In this document: piece by piece, positions 56,391 through 64,000 of the stretch
Layout: each line of letters starts with the position of its first letter
How positions within the stretch are numbered: position 1 is the first letter of the stretch
Assembly: GCA_020072785.1 (NCBI GenBank)
Contig: JAIQGG010000001.1
Location: forward strand, 682,001-746,000
DNA length: 64,000 bases
Direction of reading: 5' to 3'
DNA from: Terriglobia bacterium
GTDB lineage: Bacteria; Acidobacteriota; Terriglobia; Acidiferrales; UBA7541
Program-made: the position numbers and the translations under genes
Notes under the pieces: generated by a model
What the model was told of the DNA's origin: nothing
Seen by the model: the letters and a program-made list of their open reading frames with translations, nothing else
Database searches by the model: none

Positions 56391-57893
56391 ATGATGATAA
56401 ATCAAAGACAAGAAAATATGGTTACGCGGGTGTATGGGCGAATCAAGCAGTCCGCGTCTTCTGTTTTTCAGGGGGAAAATCTCAAAGCCAAGGTTTTTCG
56501 CGGCGGAGCATGGCTGGGGGGCGCAAGCTTCGCGGAGCAGATGGCCCGGTTTGCAAGGAACATGATCCTGACTCGGGTGCTGGCTCCCGAGGCCTTTGGA
56601 ATGATGGCAATTGTTATGTCCGCAGGCTCCCTGATTGACACATTCACAGACATAGGAATCAAGGACGCGATCATCCAAAACCCCCGCGGAGGAGAAGACA
56701 GATATCTGAACGCGGGCTGGTGGATGGTCGTGGCACGCGGGATTGTTATTTATTCTCTGATTTTTTCGCTCGCGCCCTGGCTCGCGCGGTTCTATGGAAA
56801 TCCAGAACTGGCTCCCCTGATCCGGGTCGCGCTGCTCAGCGTTCTGTTCTATAGCTTTATGAGCGCCGGGGCGTACCTCGGGCTCAAACAGATGAAGTTT
56901 GGGAAGTGGGCGACGCTTTATCACGGCGGCGGGATTTTCGGCGTCGTGACTACCGTCATTTTGAGCTTTTATATCCCGAATGTCTGGGCGCTGGTGATTG
57001 GGTACTGTGCGGAAGCCGCTGGCCGCTGCCTCCTGTCCTATTTACTCTGTCCGTACCTTCCGCGATTCAGGTGGAACAACGATGCTGGCCGGGACCTGTT
57101 TAAGTTTTCAAGGGGCCTGTTCGGCCTGTCCCTCTTGAATCTCATCTTTGCCCGCGCCGACATTTTCGTGCTGGCAAAATTGTACTCCGCTGCGGAGCTT
57201 GGGCTGTACTCGATGGCCGTCTACTTGATTCAGACTCCCATAGGTTTCCTCATGGGTTTACTCGGACAAACTCTCCTGCCAACGCTCTCCCAAATACAGG
57301 GAGACGAAGGCCGTGTAAATCGGATATTTCTTCAAGTAACGTCGCTCCTCGTGATGCTCGGGATGCCTGCCTTCGTTTTTGTGTTCTTTTGTGGGCGTTC
57401 CGTCCTCACCCTCATGTACGGACACCCCTATAGTGCGGCTGCGGCGCCATTGATCGCTGCTTCGGCGGTTGCTCTCTTCAATACATTAAATGGACAGATA
57501 ACCAGCGTCTTCTATGCACGGGGACTTCCGCAGCTCCATCGGACCTGTGTCCTGATTATGGCGATCGCGATGATTGCGTTGATCTATCCATTCGCGAAAT
57601 GGTTCGGGTTTGTAGGCGCCCAACTGGCATGTCTCGTATCAGTTCTTCTTGGCTTTCTATTTCAAATGGCTCGCTTGCGTGCGCTCACTCGATTTGACCT
57701 ATCACAATTTGGGAAACCCCTTCTTCTTTCCGGTGTCATATCCGTCAGTGCAGTCGCAGTCTGTCTTTGTGCCCGGCCCTTCTCCATATTTGCCAGCCCC
57801 GTTCCAAACATTCTGATCGGGACCTTGGGTTGCCTTGTCGCCTATGGGCTCGGCGGTGCGCTCTTCTTTCGGAGTGAAAAGGGAACCGCGTAG
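56391..57893 (+). CDS. Polysaccharide flippase (Wzx, PST/MOP family)
   Basis: The 500-residue integral membrane protein has about 12-14 helices. The start of the conserved domain, FRGGAWLGGASFAEQMARFA, and RNMILTRVLAPEAFGMMAIV are typical of Wzx/RfbX-like flippases. It would move undecaprenyl-linked repeat units across the inner membrane. It sits before the candidate polymerase gene, a usual arrangement. Confidence 0.9.
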   Translation: MMINQRQENMVTRVYGRIKQSASSVFQGENLKAKVFRGGAWLGGASFAEQMARFARNMILTRVLAPEAFGMMAIVMSAGSLIDTFTDIGIKDAIIQNPRGGEDRYLNAGWWMVVARGIVIYSLIFSLAPWLARFYGNPELAPLIRVALLSVLFYSFMSAGAYLGLKQMKFGKWATLYHGGGIFGVVTTVILSFYIPNVWALVIGYCAEAAGRCLLSYLLCPYLPRFRWNNDAGRDLFKFSRGLFGLSLLNLIFARADIFVLAKLYSAAELGLYSMAVYLIQTPIGFLMGLLGQTLLPTLSQIQGDEGRVNRIFLQVTSLLVMLGMPAFVFVFFCGRSVLTLMYGHPYSAAAAPLIAASAVALFNTLNGQITSVFYARGLPQLHRTCVLIMAIAMIALIYPFAKWFGFVGAQLACLVSVLLGFLFQMARLRALTRFDLSQFGKPLLLSGVISVSAVAVCLCARPFSIFASPVPNILIGTLGCLVAYGLGGALFFRSEKGTA

Positions 57894-57975
57894 GTTACTT
57901 CGTCGTCAATGCAAGAGAATTGCAAAGGCCGATTGGGAGGCCACTAGGCCTTGAAACTTCTTCGAGAGGGATTCA

Positions 57976-59445
57976 GTGCAAGCTGACAATTTGAAATTCG
58001 GTGGTGGCGCCAGCGAAACGGCGCTCAACCCCCTCGTGGCGGTCGCAATGGTCATCACGATCGCACTGATCTGCGTCCTGCGGCGGAAATACGTGATCGC
58101 ACCGTTACTTGCAGCGGCCTTTCTGATCCCCATGGACCAGGTGATTGTGGTCGGTCCCTTCCATTTCATGATGCTCCGCGTGTTGATCCTGGCCGGTTGG
58201 ATCCGTCTCATCTGGACAAAGCTCTCCTCAAAGACGGAGATCTTCAGCGGGGGCATGAATGGGATTGACAAGGCCATGATTCTCTCCACTCTCATCGGCG
58301 GCGCGGATATCGTTCTGCTGTGGGGGAGTTCAGGAGCCTTAATCAATCAATTGGGGAATCTTTACACGGTCTTCGGCATGTACTTCCTGTTGCGCTTTCT
58401 GATCCGGGACGAGGAAGACATCGAGCGTGCCATACGAGTGTTTGCCTACGTAGCAGCCGTGATTGCCGTCGTGATGATGACTGAACAAGCGACTGGCAGA
58501 AATCCGTATAGCTTCCTCGGCGGACCACGTGAAGCGGTGCGCCAGCAGTTGATGGAACGAGATGACCGCTTTCGCGCGATGGCCGCCTTCGCACACCCGA
58601 TTCTGGCAGGGGCATTTGGAGCAATTCTATTGCCGATTTTCATCGGCTTGTGGTCCCGAGGCAGGAAATTTCGAATCAGTGCGTTGGTGGGAATTTTTGC
58701 CGCCACGATCATTACCATCGCCTCCGTTTCCAGCACCCCTGCGTTGACTTATCTGGCGGGCATCGGCGCTCTCTGTCTGTGGCCCTTGCGCAAGCGGATG
58801 CGCCTCCTGCGGTGGGGCATGGTTACAACGTTGGTGTCGCTTCACTTGGTGATGAAAGCCCCGGTTTGGGCCCTGATCGCCCGAGTGGATGTGATCGGAG
58901 GGTCTTCCGGATATCATCGGTATTTCCTTGTGGACCAGTTCATCCGGCACTTTTGGGACTGGTGGCTTCTGGGCGTGAAGAGCTACGCGGAGTGGGGCTG
59001 GGACTCGTGGGATCTTGCCAACCAATACGTGGCCGTCGGTGAAGGTTCGGGTCTCATACCGTTCATCTTTTTTCTTGCCGTCATCGTGTACGGTTTCAAG
59101 TATGTGGGCTTGGCAAGAAAGGCAGTGGAGGGAGACAAAAGGAAGGAATTTTTCTTTTGGGCGTTGGGTGCGGCTCTTTTTTCCAATGTGATCGCCTTCT
59201 TTGGAATCTCTTACTTCGACCAAACAGTGGTCGCCTGGTACGCTTTCTTGGCCATGATCTCCACGGCAACCGCTCCCTTTCTTGTGTCGTTTGCCCGACC
59301 CAAGGATGATGCTGCCATCCAATCTTCACCTGCCGGTTTATTTCACACCTTTCCTTCGATGTCGCGTTCTAGGGAGAGGGGATCACCTTACGGAGGCGAG
59401 AGGCGACTGAAGGCAATCGATACCGCTAAGGAGCGAATTGGATGA
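57976..59445 (+). CDS. O-antigen ligase/polymerase-like membrane protein (Wzy candidate)
   Basis: The 489-residue protein has about ten membrane helices and the large loop of Wzy/WaaL-type proteins. RFRAMAAFAHPILAGAFGAI and GGSSGYHRYFLVDQFIRHFW (an Arg/Tyr/His region in the loop) match this class. It most likely polymerises the EPS repeat. The start is GTG at 57976 with GAGAGGG upstream. Its stop overlaps the next start (ATGA), coupling it to the GT4 gene. Confidence 0.85.
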   Translation: MQADNLKFGGGASETALNPLVAVAMVITIALICVLRRKYVIAPLLAAAFLIPMDQVIVVGPFHFMMLRVLILAGWIRLIWTKLSSKTEIFSGGMNGIDKAMILSTLIGGADIVLLWGSSGALINQLGNLYTVFGMYFLLRFLIRDEEDIERAIRVFAYVAAVIAVVMMTEQATGRNPYSFLGGPREAVRQQLMERDDRFRAMAAFAHPILAGAFGAILLPIFIGLWSRGRKFRISALVGIFAATIITIASVSSTPALTYLAGIGALCLWPLRKRMRLLRWGMVTTLVSLHLVMKAPVWALIARVDVIGGSSGYHRYFLVDQFIRHFWDWWLLGVKSYAEWGWDSWDLANQYVAVGEGSGLIPFIFFLAVIVYGFKYVGLARKAVEGDKRKEFFFWALGAALFSNVIAFFGISYFDQTVVAWYAFLAMISTATAPFLVSFARPKDDAAIQSSPAGLFHTFPSMSRSRERGSPYGGERRLKAIDTAKERIG

Positions 59446-60635
59446 AGATCATGCTCATCTGCAACGAGTACCCCCCGCGGCCCCATGGCGGCATCGGCAC
59501 TTTCGTTCAAACTCTCGCGAGGGGCTTACATCGGAGGGGACACGAAGTGACCGTGGTCGGTATGGGCCTCGAAAGCGAGGAGAGCACAGACGAAGGGATC
59601 CCGGTAATTATTCTCCGCAAATGCAAAATACGATATGTAGGGAATCTTATATCCCGTCTCCGCATGCGCAGGTGGATATTCTCGCGTGTGAAGGCTGGCC
59701 AGGTTGATGTAATCGAATCGCCCGACTACTCAGGAATGTTGCCTTTCGGAGTCAACGGATGTCCAGTTGTAGTACGCTTGCATCAAACGGGAACCGCCCT
59801 CCGCTTAGATCGAGGGCAGAAGAAAGCCCGCGGTATCGCCTTCTATGAACGACGAGCACTTATGGCAAATCCCAACTGGATTGGTGTGTCTCACTACATA
59901 GTGGACTTGACCCAGCGGGTTTTCGGCGTTTTTCCCGGACGATCCACAGTAATTTACAATCCAGTTTCCATGCCACCCTCCGATCTCCCCGAGGTGGCTG
60001 GGTTGCCTGCCAACTACGTGCTCTACGCCGCTCAGGTTTCGCGGAGAAAAGGGGCGCTAATGCTAGCGGAAGCCGCTCGCGAGTTTCTGAGTCGCCACCC
60101 AGGCTTGCATTTGGTGTACGCCGGAGGCGAAATTTCCGAAGGAAGAAACCGCCCCATTTCAGAGGACATCCGGGAAATCGTGGGGCCCGATCTGTCTAAG
60201 CGTATCCACTTTCTCGGTCATGTGGATCGCGGAGTCGTTCTGGCTTGCATGAAGCGGGCCAGAGTTTTTGCGTTTCCCAGCCGGCTTGAGGCTTTTGGGC
60301 TCGTAGTCTTGGAGGCGATGAGCTGTGGTCTCCCCGTTGTGTTTTCAAAGAACCCGCCTGGTCCTGAAGTCATCGAGGATGGCATAACCGGGCTGCTTGC
60401 CGATCCAAATTCTCCGAAGGACTTCAGCGAAAAAATCAGCCGGATACTCGACGACCCTGAGCTTGCGCGCCGCCTCGTCGAAAACGCCCGCAGGTCGCTT
60501 GCAGAACGTTTTTCCGTGGGAAAGTGCATTGAGGAAACAGAGCGGTTTTACGGGGAGTGTCTGGACGCGGTGAAAAGCCCCGCACAAACATCGGCACCGG
60601 AGCTGCAGTCCGCGAGGACAAGAATCCGTAACTGA
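59442..60635 (+). CDS. Glycosyltransferase family 4
   Basis: A 397-residue GT-B enzyme. The N-terminal glycine loop PRPHGGIGTFVQTLARGL binds the donor, and the C-terminal domain has YAAQVSRRKGALMLAEAA and the EX7E motif in PSRLEAFGLVVLEAMSCGLP. It adds a sugar to the growing EPS unit on the cytoplasmic face. It overlaps the polymerase gene by four bases. Confidence 0.92.
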   Translation: MKIMLICNEYPPRPHGGIGTFVQTLARGLHRRGHEVTVVGMGLESEESTDEGIPVIILRKCKIRYVGNLISRLRMRRWIFSRVKAGQVDVIESPDYSGMLPFGVNGCPVVVRLHQTGTALRLDRGQKKARGIAFYERRALMANPNWIGVSHYIVDLTQRVFGVFPGRSTVIYNPVSMPPSDLPEVAGLPANYVLYAAQVSRRKGALMLAEAAREFLSRHPGLHLVYAGGEISEGRNRPISEDIREIVGPDLSKRIHFLGHVDRGVVLACMKRARVFAFPSRLEAFGLVVLEAMSCGLPVVFSKNPPGPEVIEDGITGLLADPNSPKDFSEKISRILDDPELARRLVENARRSLAERFSVGKCIEETERFYGECLDAVKSPAQTSAPELQSARTRIRN

Positions 60636-60824
60636 GAGGCAGGCTAGAGCGAAAAGAGATGCGGGCCGCTCGCGAAAACAGCTCTATCCTAGGCAAGCGG
60701 AGCGCAATGACTGTAATGGATCCCTGAAGGCTATAGCTCCGAAGACGGACACGGGGGTCTCGATGAGAGGTACCGAACACCGAGAGCAACCGGATTGAAG
60801 ATTTTTCAGAAGTCCAATTATCCC

Positions 60825-61691
60825 ATGGACATAAAATACGTAGTCATCACACCGGTGCGGGATGAAGAAGCTCATCTGAGATACACGATGGAGAGTATGG
60901 TTGCGCAAACCGTCCGTCCTCGAGAATGGGTGCTCGTGAATGACGGTTCGCGGGACCAGACAGGGAATATCATTGATGAATATGCGCGGCGCTATCCGTG
61001 GATTCGCGCTGTACACCGAGGGAACCGCGGTCATCGAAAGGCGGGCGGCGGGGTGGTCGAGGCATTCAACGACGGATACCACAGTTTAACTTACCCAGAT
61101 TGGGAATTCATCGTCAAGTTAGATGGGGATTTGTCCTTCGAGTCCGGTTATTTCGAAAAATGTATCGACTATTTTCAGCGGGAACCCCGGCTGGGCGTGG
61201 GGGGAGGGGCCATTTATCACATTTTTAACGGAAAACAAGTGCTGGAAGAGTGCCCCGCATTTCACGTTCGGGGTGCTACAAAAATCTACCGGAGGACCTG
61301 TTGGGAAGCCATTGGTGGGTATTGGCCAGCACCGGGATGGGACACGATCGATGAGATAAAGGCCAACATGCTTGGCTGGACTACAAGGAGCTTCCCGGAT
61401 CTGCATCTTATTCATCATCGATACACTGGGTCGGCTGACGGCCGGTGGGGTGGAATGGTTAAGAATGGGAGATCGGACTACGTTTGTGGATACCATCCGC
61501 TGTATATGCTACTAAAATGCATTTATCGCCTTACTCGCAGGCCTTACGTCATCGGCTCCATTGCGTTGCTGTATGGGTTCGTTACGGGTTACCTGAAACG
61601 GATTCCACGGGTAAATGACGCGGAACTAATCAAATATCTTCGGCGTCAACAACTCGGTCGGCTTACCGGAAGAGAGACTATTTGGAGATGA
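60825..61691 (+). CDS. Glycosyltransferase family 2
   Basis: A 288-residue GT-A enzyme with VVITPVRDEEAHLRYTMESM, VLVNDGSRDQTG and the metal site FIVKLDGDLSF. APGWDTIDEIKANMLGW fits the acceptor-side motif. A short hydrophobic stretch near residues 245-262 may touch the membrane. The ATG at 60825 is preferred over a TTG at 60795. Gap to the previous gene: 189 bases without a gene. Confidence 0.88.
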   Translation: MDIKYVVITPVRDEEAHLRYTMESMVAQTVRPREWVLVNDGSRDQTGNIIDEYARRYPWIRAVHRGNRGHRKAGGGVVEAFNDGYHSLTYPDWEFIVKLDGDLSFESGYFEKCIDYFQREPRLGVGGGAIYHIFNGKQVLEECPAFHVRGATKIYRRTCWEAIGGYWPAPGWDTIDEIKANMLGWTTRSFPDLHLIHHRYTGSADGRWGGMVKNGRSDYVCGYHPLYMLLKCIYRLTRRPYVIGSIALLYGFVTGYLKRIPRVNDAELIKYLRRQQLGRLTGRETIWR

Positions 61692-62000
61692 CGAGAGGCC
61701 TCTCCAAGCATCCCATGACCGGGTAAGTTTCTTGGAAAGAGTCATGGTCCGTATGTTCTCGCAGCCGCTCCTTTTCGGAGCTATCGCAAGGACAATTGAC
61801 CATGCCGATTTGCATCCGATGATGTTCGGTGATTTGCCGCGCACGTGGAGAGGCTGGCCGGCTCGGGATTTATAAGACTGGGATTAGTGGTTTTGAGCTC
61901 CCCCTGCGATGCGGACTTATTCGGGACGGGGCTTGGAGAGATCACCAAGGCTGTAGCACCCACTGAATCAGGGACGCAGAGCAGGCCATTCAAACCTCAC
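61692..62000. other. Spacer between two GT2 genes
   Basis: A 309-base stretch. The downstream gene's frame stays open back to a GTG at 61845, but that part shows no GT2 homology and is treated as non-coding. Nothing else is seen. Confidence 0.4.
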
Positions 62001-62945
62001 ATGGACCTTTCAATCATTTGCGTGAACTGGAACTCATTGGGCTACCTCCGAGAATGCATCGTCAGTATCTACGAATACACGCACGGGATCTCGTTTGAAG
62101 TCATCGTTGTCGATAATGCGTCATCAGAGGTGGGGGTGGAAACGCTCAAGGATTTCTTCCCGAATATCTCCATCGTACAGAGCAGCGAAAATCTTGGATT
62201 TTCACGCGCCAATAATCTTGGATTCGCTCATTCTTCCGGCCGATACGTGCTTTTTCTCAATCCCGACACGCAGCTAATCAGTCCGGCGATCAATATCCTG
62301 CTGGGATCTCTCCAATCGTTACCGGATGCGGGCGTCCTAGGAGCCAAGCTATTAAATAGCGATCTCACCATCCAGACGAGTTGCATCCAGAAATTTCCCG
62401 GGATTCTGAATCAGATCCTGGAGATCGAGTATCTGCGGCTGCGCTGGCCAGAATGTCCCTTGTGGGGAATTGCTCCGCTCTTCTCCAACGATGAGAAACC
62501 AATTCGTGTGGAAGTGATTTCTGGTGCGTGCATGATGTTGAAACGCGAAGTATTCGAGCAAGTGGGGATGTTTAGCGATGAATATTTCATGTACGCTGAT
62601 GATTTGGATCTTTGCTACAAGGTCGAACGGGCCGGATGGACGAATTACTATGTGGGTGGGGCAGTGGTGATCCACCATGGAGGAAAGAGCACGAGTCAGC
62701 GCACGGCCAACCAGTGGGCGACAATCATGAAGTTCAAATCAATTATACAATTCTGTACAAAGACCCGGGGACGAGCGTACGGATTGCTCTATCGTGCCGC
62801 GATGGGTTGCGCTGCCTTAGGGCGCCTGACGATTCTCGGACTCATGTACCCTCTTGGCAGCATTGTGTGGAATAAGGAAACCCTCCAAGCGGCCTCGTCG
62901 AAGTGGAGTGCTGTACTGAAATGCGCCGTCGGATTGCAGGGTTGA
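62001..62945 (+). CDS. Glycosyltransferase family 2 (rhamnosyltransferase-like)
   Basis: A 314-residue GT-A enzyme. MDLSIICVNWNSLGYLRECI, VIVVDNASSEVG, ENLGFSRANNLGF and FLNPDTQL are the classic start of this WbbL-like group. EVISGACMMLKREVFEQVGM and FMYADDLDLCYKVERAGW complete it. It probably adds rhamnose or a similar deoxysugar, which fits the rfbC/rfbD genes to the left, but the donor is inferred. The start at 62001 opens on the conserved domain. Confidence 0.9.
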   Translation: MDLSIICVNWNSLGYLRECIVSIYEYTHGISFEVIVVDNASSEVGVETLKDFFPNISIVQSSENLGFSRANNLGFAHSSGRYVLFLNPDTQLISPAINILLGSLQSLPDAGVLGAKLLNSDLTIQTSCIQKFPGILNQILEIEYLRLRWPECPLWGIAPLFSNDEKPIRVEVISGACMMLKREVFEQVGMFSDEYFMYADDLDLCYKVERAGWTNYYVGGAVVIHHGGKSTSQRTANQWATIMKFKSIIQFCTKTRGRAYGLLYRAAMGCAALGRLTILGLMYPLGSIVWNKETLQAASSKWSAVLKCAVGLQG

Positions 62946-62990
62946 GAGCCGGAGGACCGATCAAGATCTCTCGGCGCATGTGAGGTGTTT

Positions 62991-64000
62991 GTGTGCGGCT
63001 TCTGCGGAAAATTGATGTTTGATCGTGGAGCGACTGTATCGCCGATTTTGCTGAAGACGATGGCGGATACTATTCGTCATCGAGGACCGGATGACGAAGG
63101 ATTCTATTCCTCCGGGCCGATTGGTTTGGGCTTTCGTCGGCTTTCCATTATTGACTTGCAGACGGGTCACCAGCCGATTCCGAATGAAGATGGCAGTGTG
63201 TGGATAGTCTTTAACGGCGAAATCTACAATTATCAGGAACTCAGAAATGACTTGTTGTCGAAGGGTCATGTTTTCAAGACGCGGACAGATACTGAGGTAA
63301 TCGTCCACCTCTACGAGGAGCTGGGTGAAGACTGCGTAAAGAAACTCCGAGGCATGTTTGCGATCGCGATCTGGGACGACCGCCAGAAGACCCTCTTTCT
63401 CGCAAGAGACCGTGTCGGAATTAAACCTCTTTATTACTGGCTGGGAAAAGACTCTCTGGTCTTTGCTTCGGAGATCAAGGCCATCTTGGCCGATCCAGAA
63501 GTAAAAGCGGAAGTCCAGCCCGCTTTGATCGACAGATTTTTGACTTTCTATTATGTTCCCGGCGAAGAAACATTGTTTCGAAATGTTTACAAACTGGCGC
63601 CGGGATCCAGCATGGTGGTCCGAAAAGGCGAACCACGCGTCCGGCAGTATTGGGATCTGGACTTTCAGCCGGCCGCTCAGGCCCGCGACCTGCGCCAAGC
63701 GCAGAAGCAATTGCTGGATCTGCTTGATGAAACCGTGCAATTGCACATGATCAGCGATGTGCCCGTAGGATTTCTCTTGAGCGGTGGCGTGGACTCTACT
63801 GCGATGCTCAGTTTCGCCACTGGAAAGACGAACCGCCCGATCAGTTCTTACACCGTCGGTTTTGCGGATCCGGGAATCATCGATGAACGCCCTTATGCCC
63901 GGCTGGCCGCCAAGAAGTTCGGCACGAGACATCATGAGATTTCGATATCAAGTAAGGAATTTACGGAGTTTTTGCCAAACTATATCTGGCACATGGAAGA
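62991..64000 (+). CDS. asnB: Asparagine synthase (glutamine-hydrolysing)-like amidotransferase, cut by the window end
   Basis: The first 336 codons are present. The start is GTG at 62991 because Cys2, the glutaminase nucleophile, must follow directly (MCGFCGKLMFD); GAGG lies just upstream. The glutaminase domain shows RHRGPDDEGF, FNGEIYNY and RTDTEVIVHLYEELG. The synthase domain begins with FLLSGGVDSTAML, the PP-loop that binds ATP. In exosortase-linked EPS loci such proteins probably amidate a sugar acid, here perhaps a uronic acid. The gene continues beyond 64000. Confidence 0.92.
   Translation, partial: MCGFCGKLMFDRGATVSPILLKTMADTIRHRGPDDEGFYSSGPIGLGFRRLSIIDLQTGHQPIPNEDGSVWIVFNGEIYNYQELRNDLLSKGHVFKTRTDTEVIVHLYEELGEDCVKKLRGMFAIAIWDDRQKTLFLARDRVGIKPLYYWLGKDSLVFASEIKAILADPEVKAEVQPALIDRFLTFYYVPGEETLFRNVYKLAPGSSMVVRKGEPRVRQYWDLDFQPAAQARDLRQAQKQLLDLLDETVQLHMISDVPVGFLLSGGVDSTAMLSFATGKTNRPISSYTVGFADPGIIDERPYARLAAKKFGTRHHEISISSKEFTEFLPNYIWHME

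Overview
The window looks like a chromosomal segment of an Acidobacteriota bacterium (Terriglobia-like). This is an inference from the mix of protein families: choice-of-anchor-D lipoproteins, a UpxY-type NusG paralog, a tandem ThyX, abundant PilZ/GGDEF proteins and sigma-54 activators. It also fits GC-rich coding DNA on the left with AT-richer intergenic islands. No rRNA, tRNA, CRISPR array, transposase or phage gene was recognised.

Region 1 (about 1-21,600) is mostly housekeeping. It holds a partner-switching pair (anti-sigma kinase and STAS antagonist), a cold-shock protein, queG, an exported superoxide dismutase, a LuxR-type regulator, a PuuD-like membrane protein, a GT21-like glycosyltransferase, a YbjQ-family protein, lon, cca, a SpoIIE-type phosphatase, dinB, prmC-prfA, a Rieske oxygenase, a double-domain thyX and rpmE.

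Region 2 (about 21,600-28,900) is a signalling island. It has a GGDEF-PilZ protein, two stand-alone PilZ proteins, a cytoplasmic histidine kinase with its NtrC-type response regulator, and a second sigma-54 activator without a receiver.

Region 3 (about 29,100-40,500) carries the envelope and export half of an exopolysaccharide (EPS) system. A leftward operon encodes a TPR lipoprotein, RfbC-like and RfbD proteins and VanZ. A rightward pair encodes a Wzz-type chain-length protein and a BY-kinase. An exosortase and two related choice-of-anchor-D lipoproteins complete the region.

Region 4 (about 41,000-64,000, continuing past the end) is a long rightward EPS assembly locus, AT-richer than the left side. 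It opens with a candidate sigma-54 promoter, then an ops-like element, then a UpxY/RfaH-type NusG paralog. Next come an initiating sugar transferase with a degenerate GGDEF domain, WbpB/WbpD/WbpE-like enzymes, a polysaccharide deacetylase, two tandem DUF354 proteins, an unrecognised protein, a WecB/WbpI-type epimerase and a secreted beta-helix protein. It ends with a FemAB/GNAT-type protein, glycosyltransferases, Wzx and Wzy candidates and an asparagine synthase cut by the window edge.

Working model (inference): c-di-GMP and two-component inputs in region 2 drive sigma-54 promoters in regions 3 and 4. A dedicated NusG paralog, recruited at the ops-like site, then suppresses polarity along the very long assembly operon. 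The polymer is predicted to contain a 2,3-diacetamido-uronic acid and is exported by a Wzx/Wzy/Wzz-BY-kinase system linked to an exosortase.
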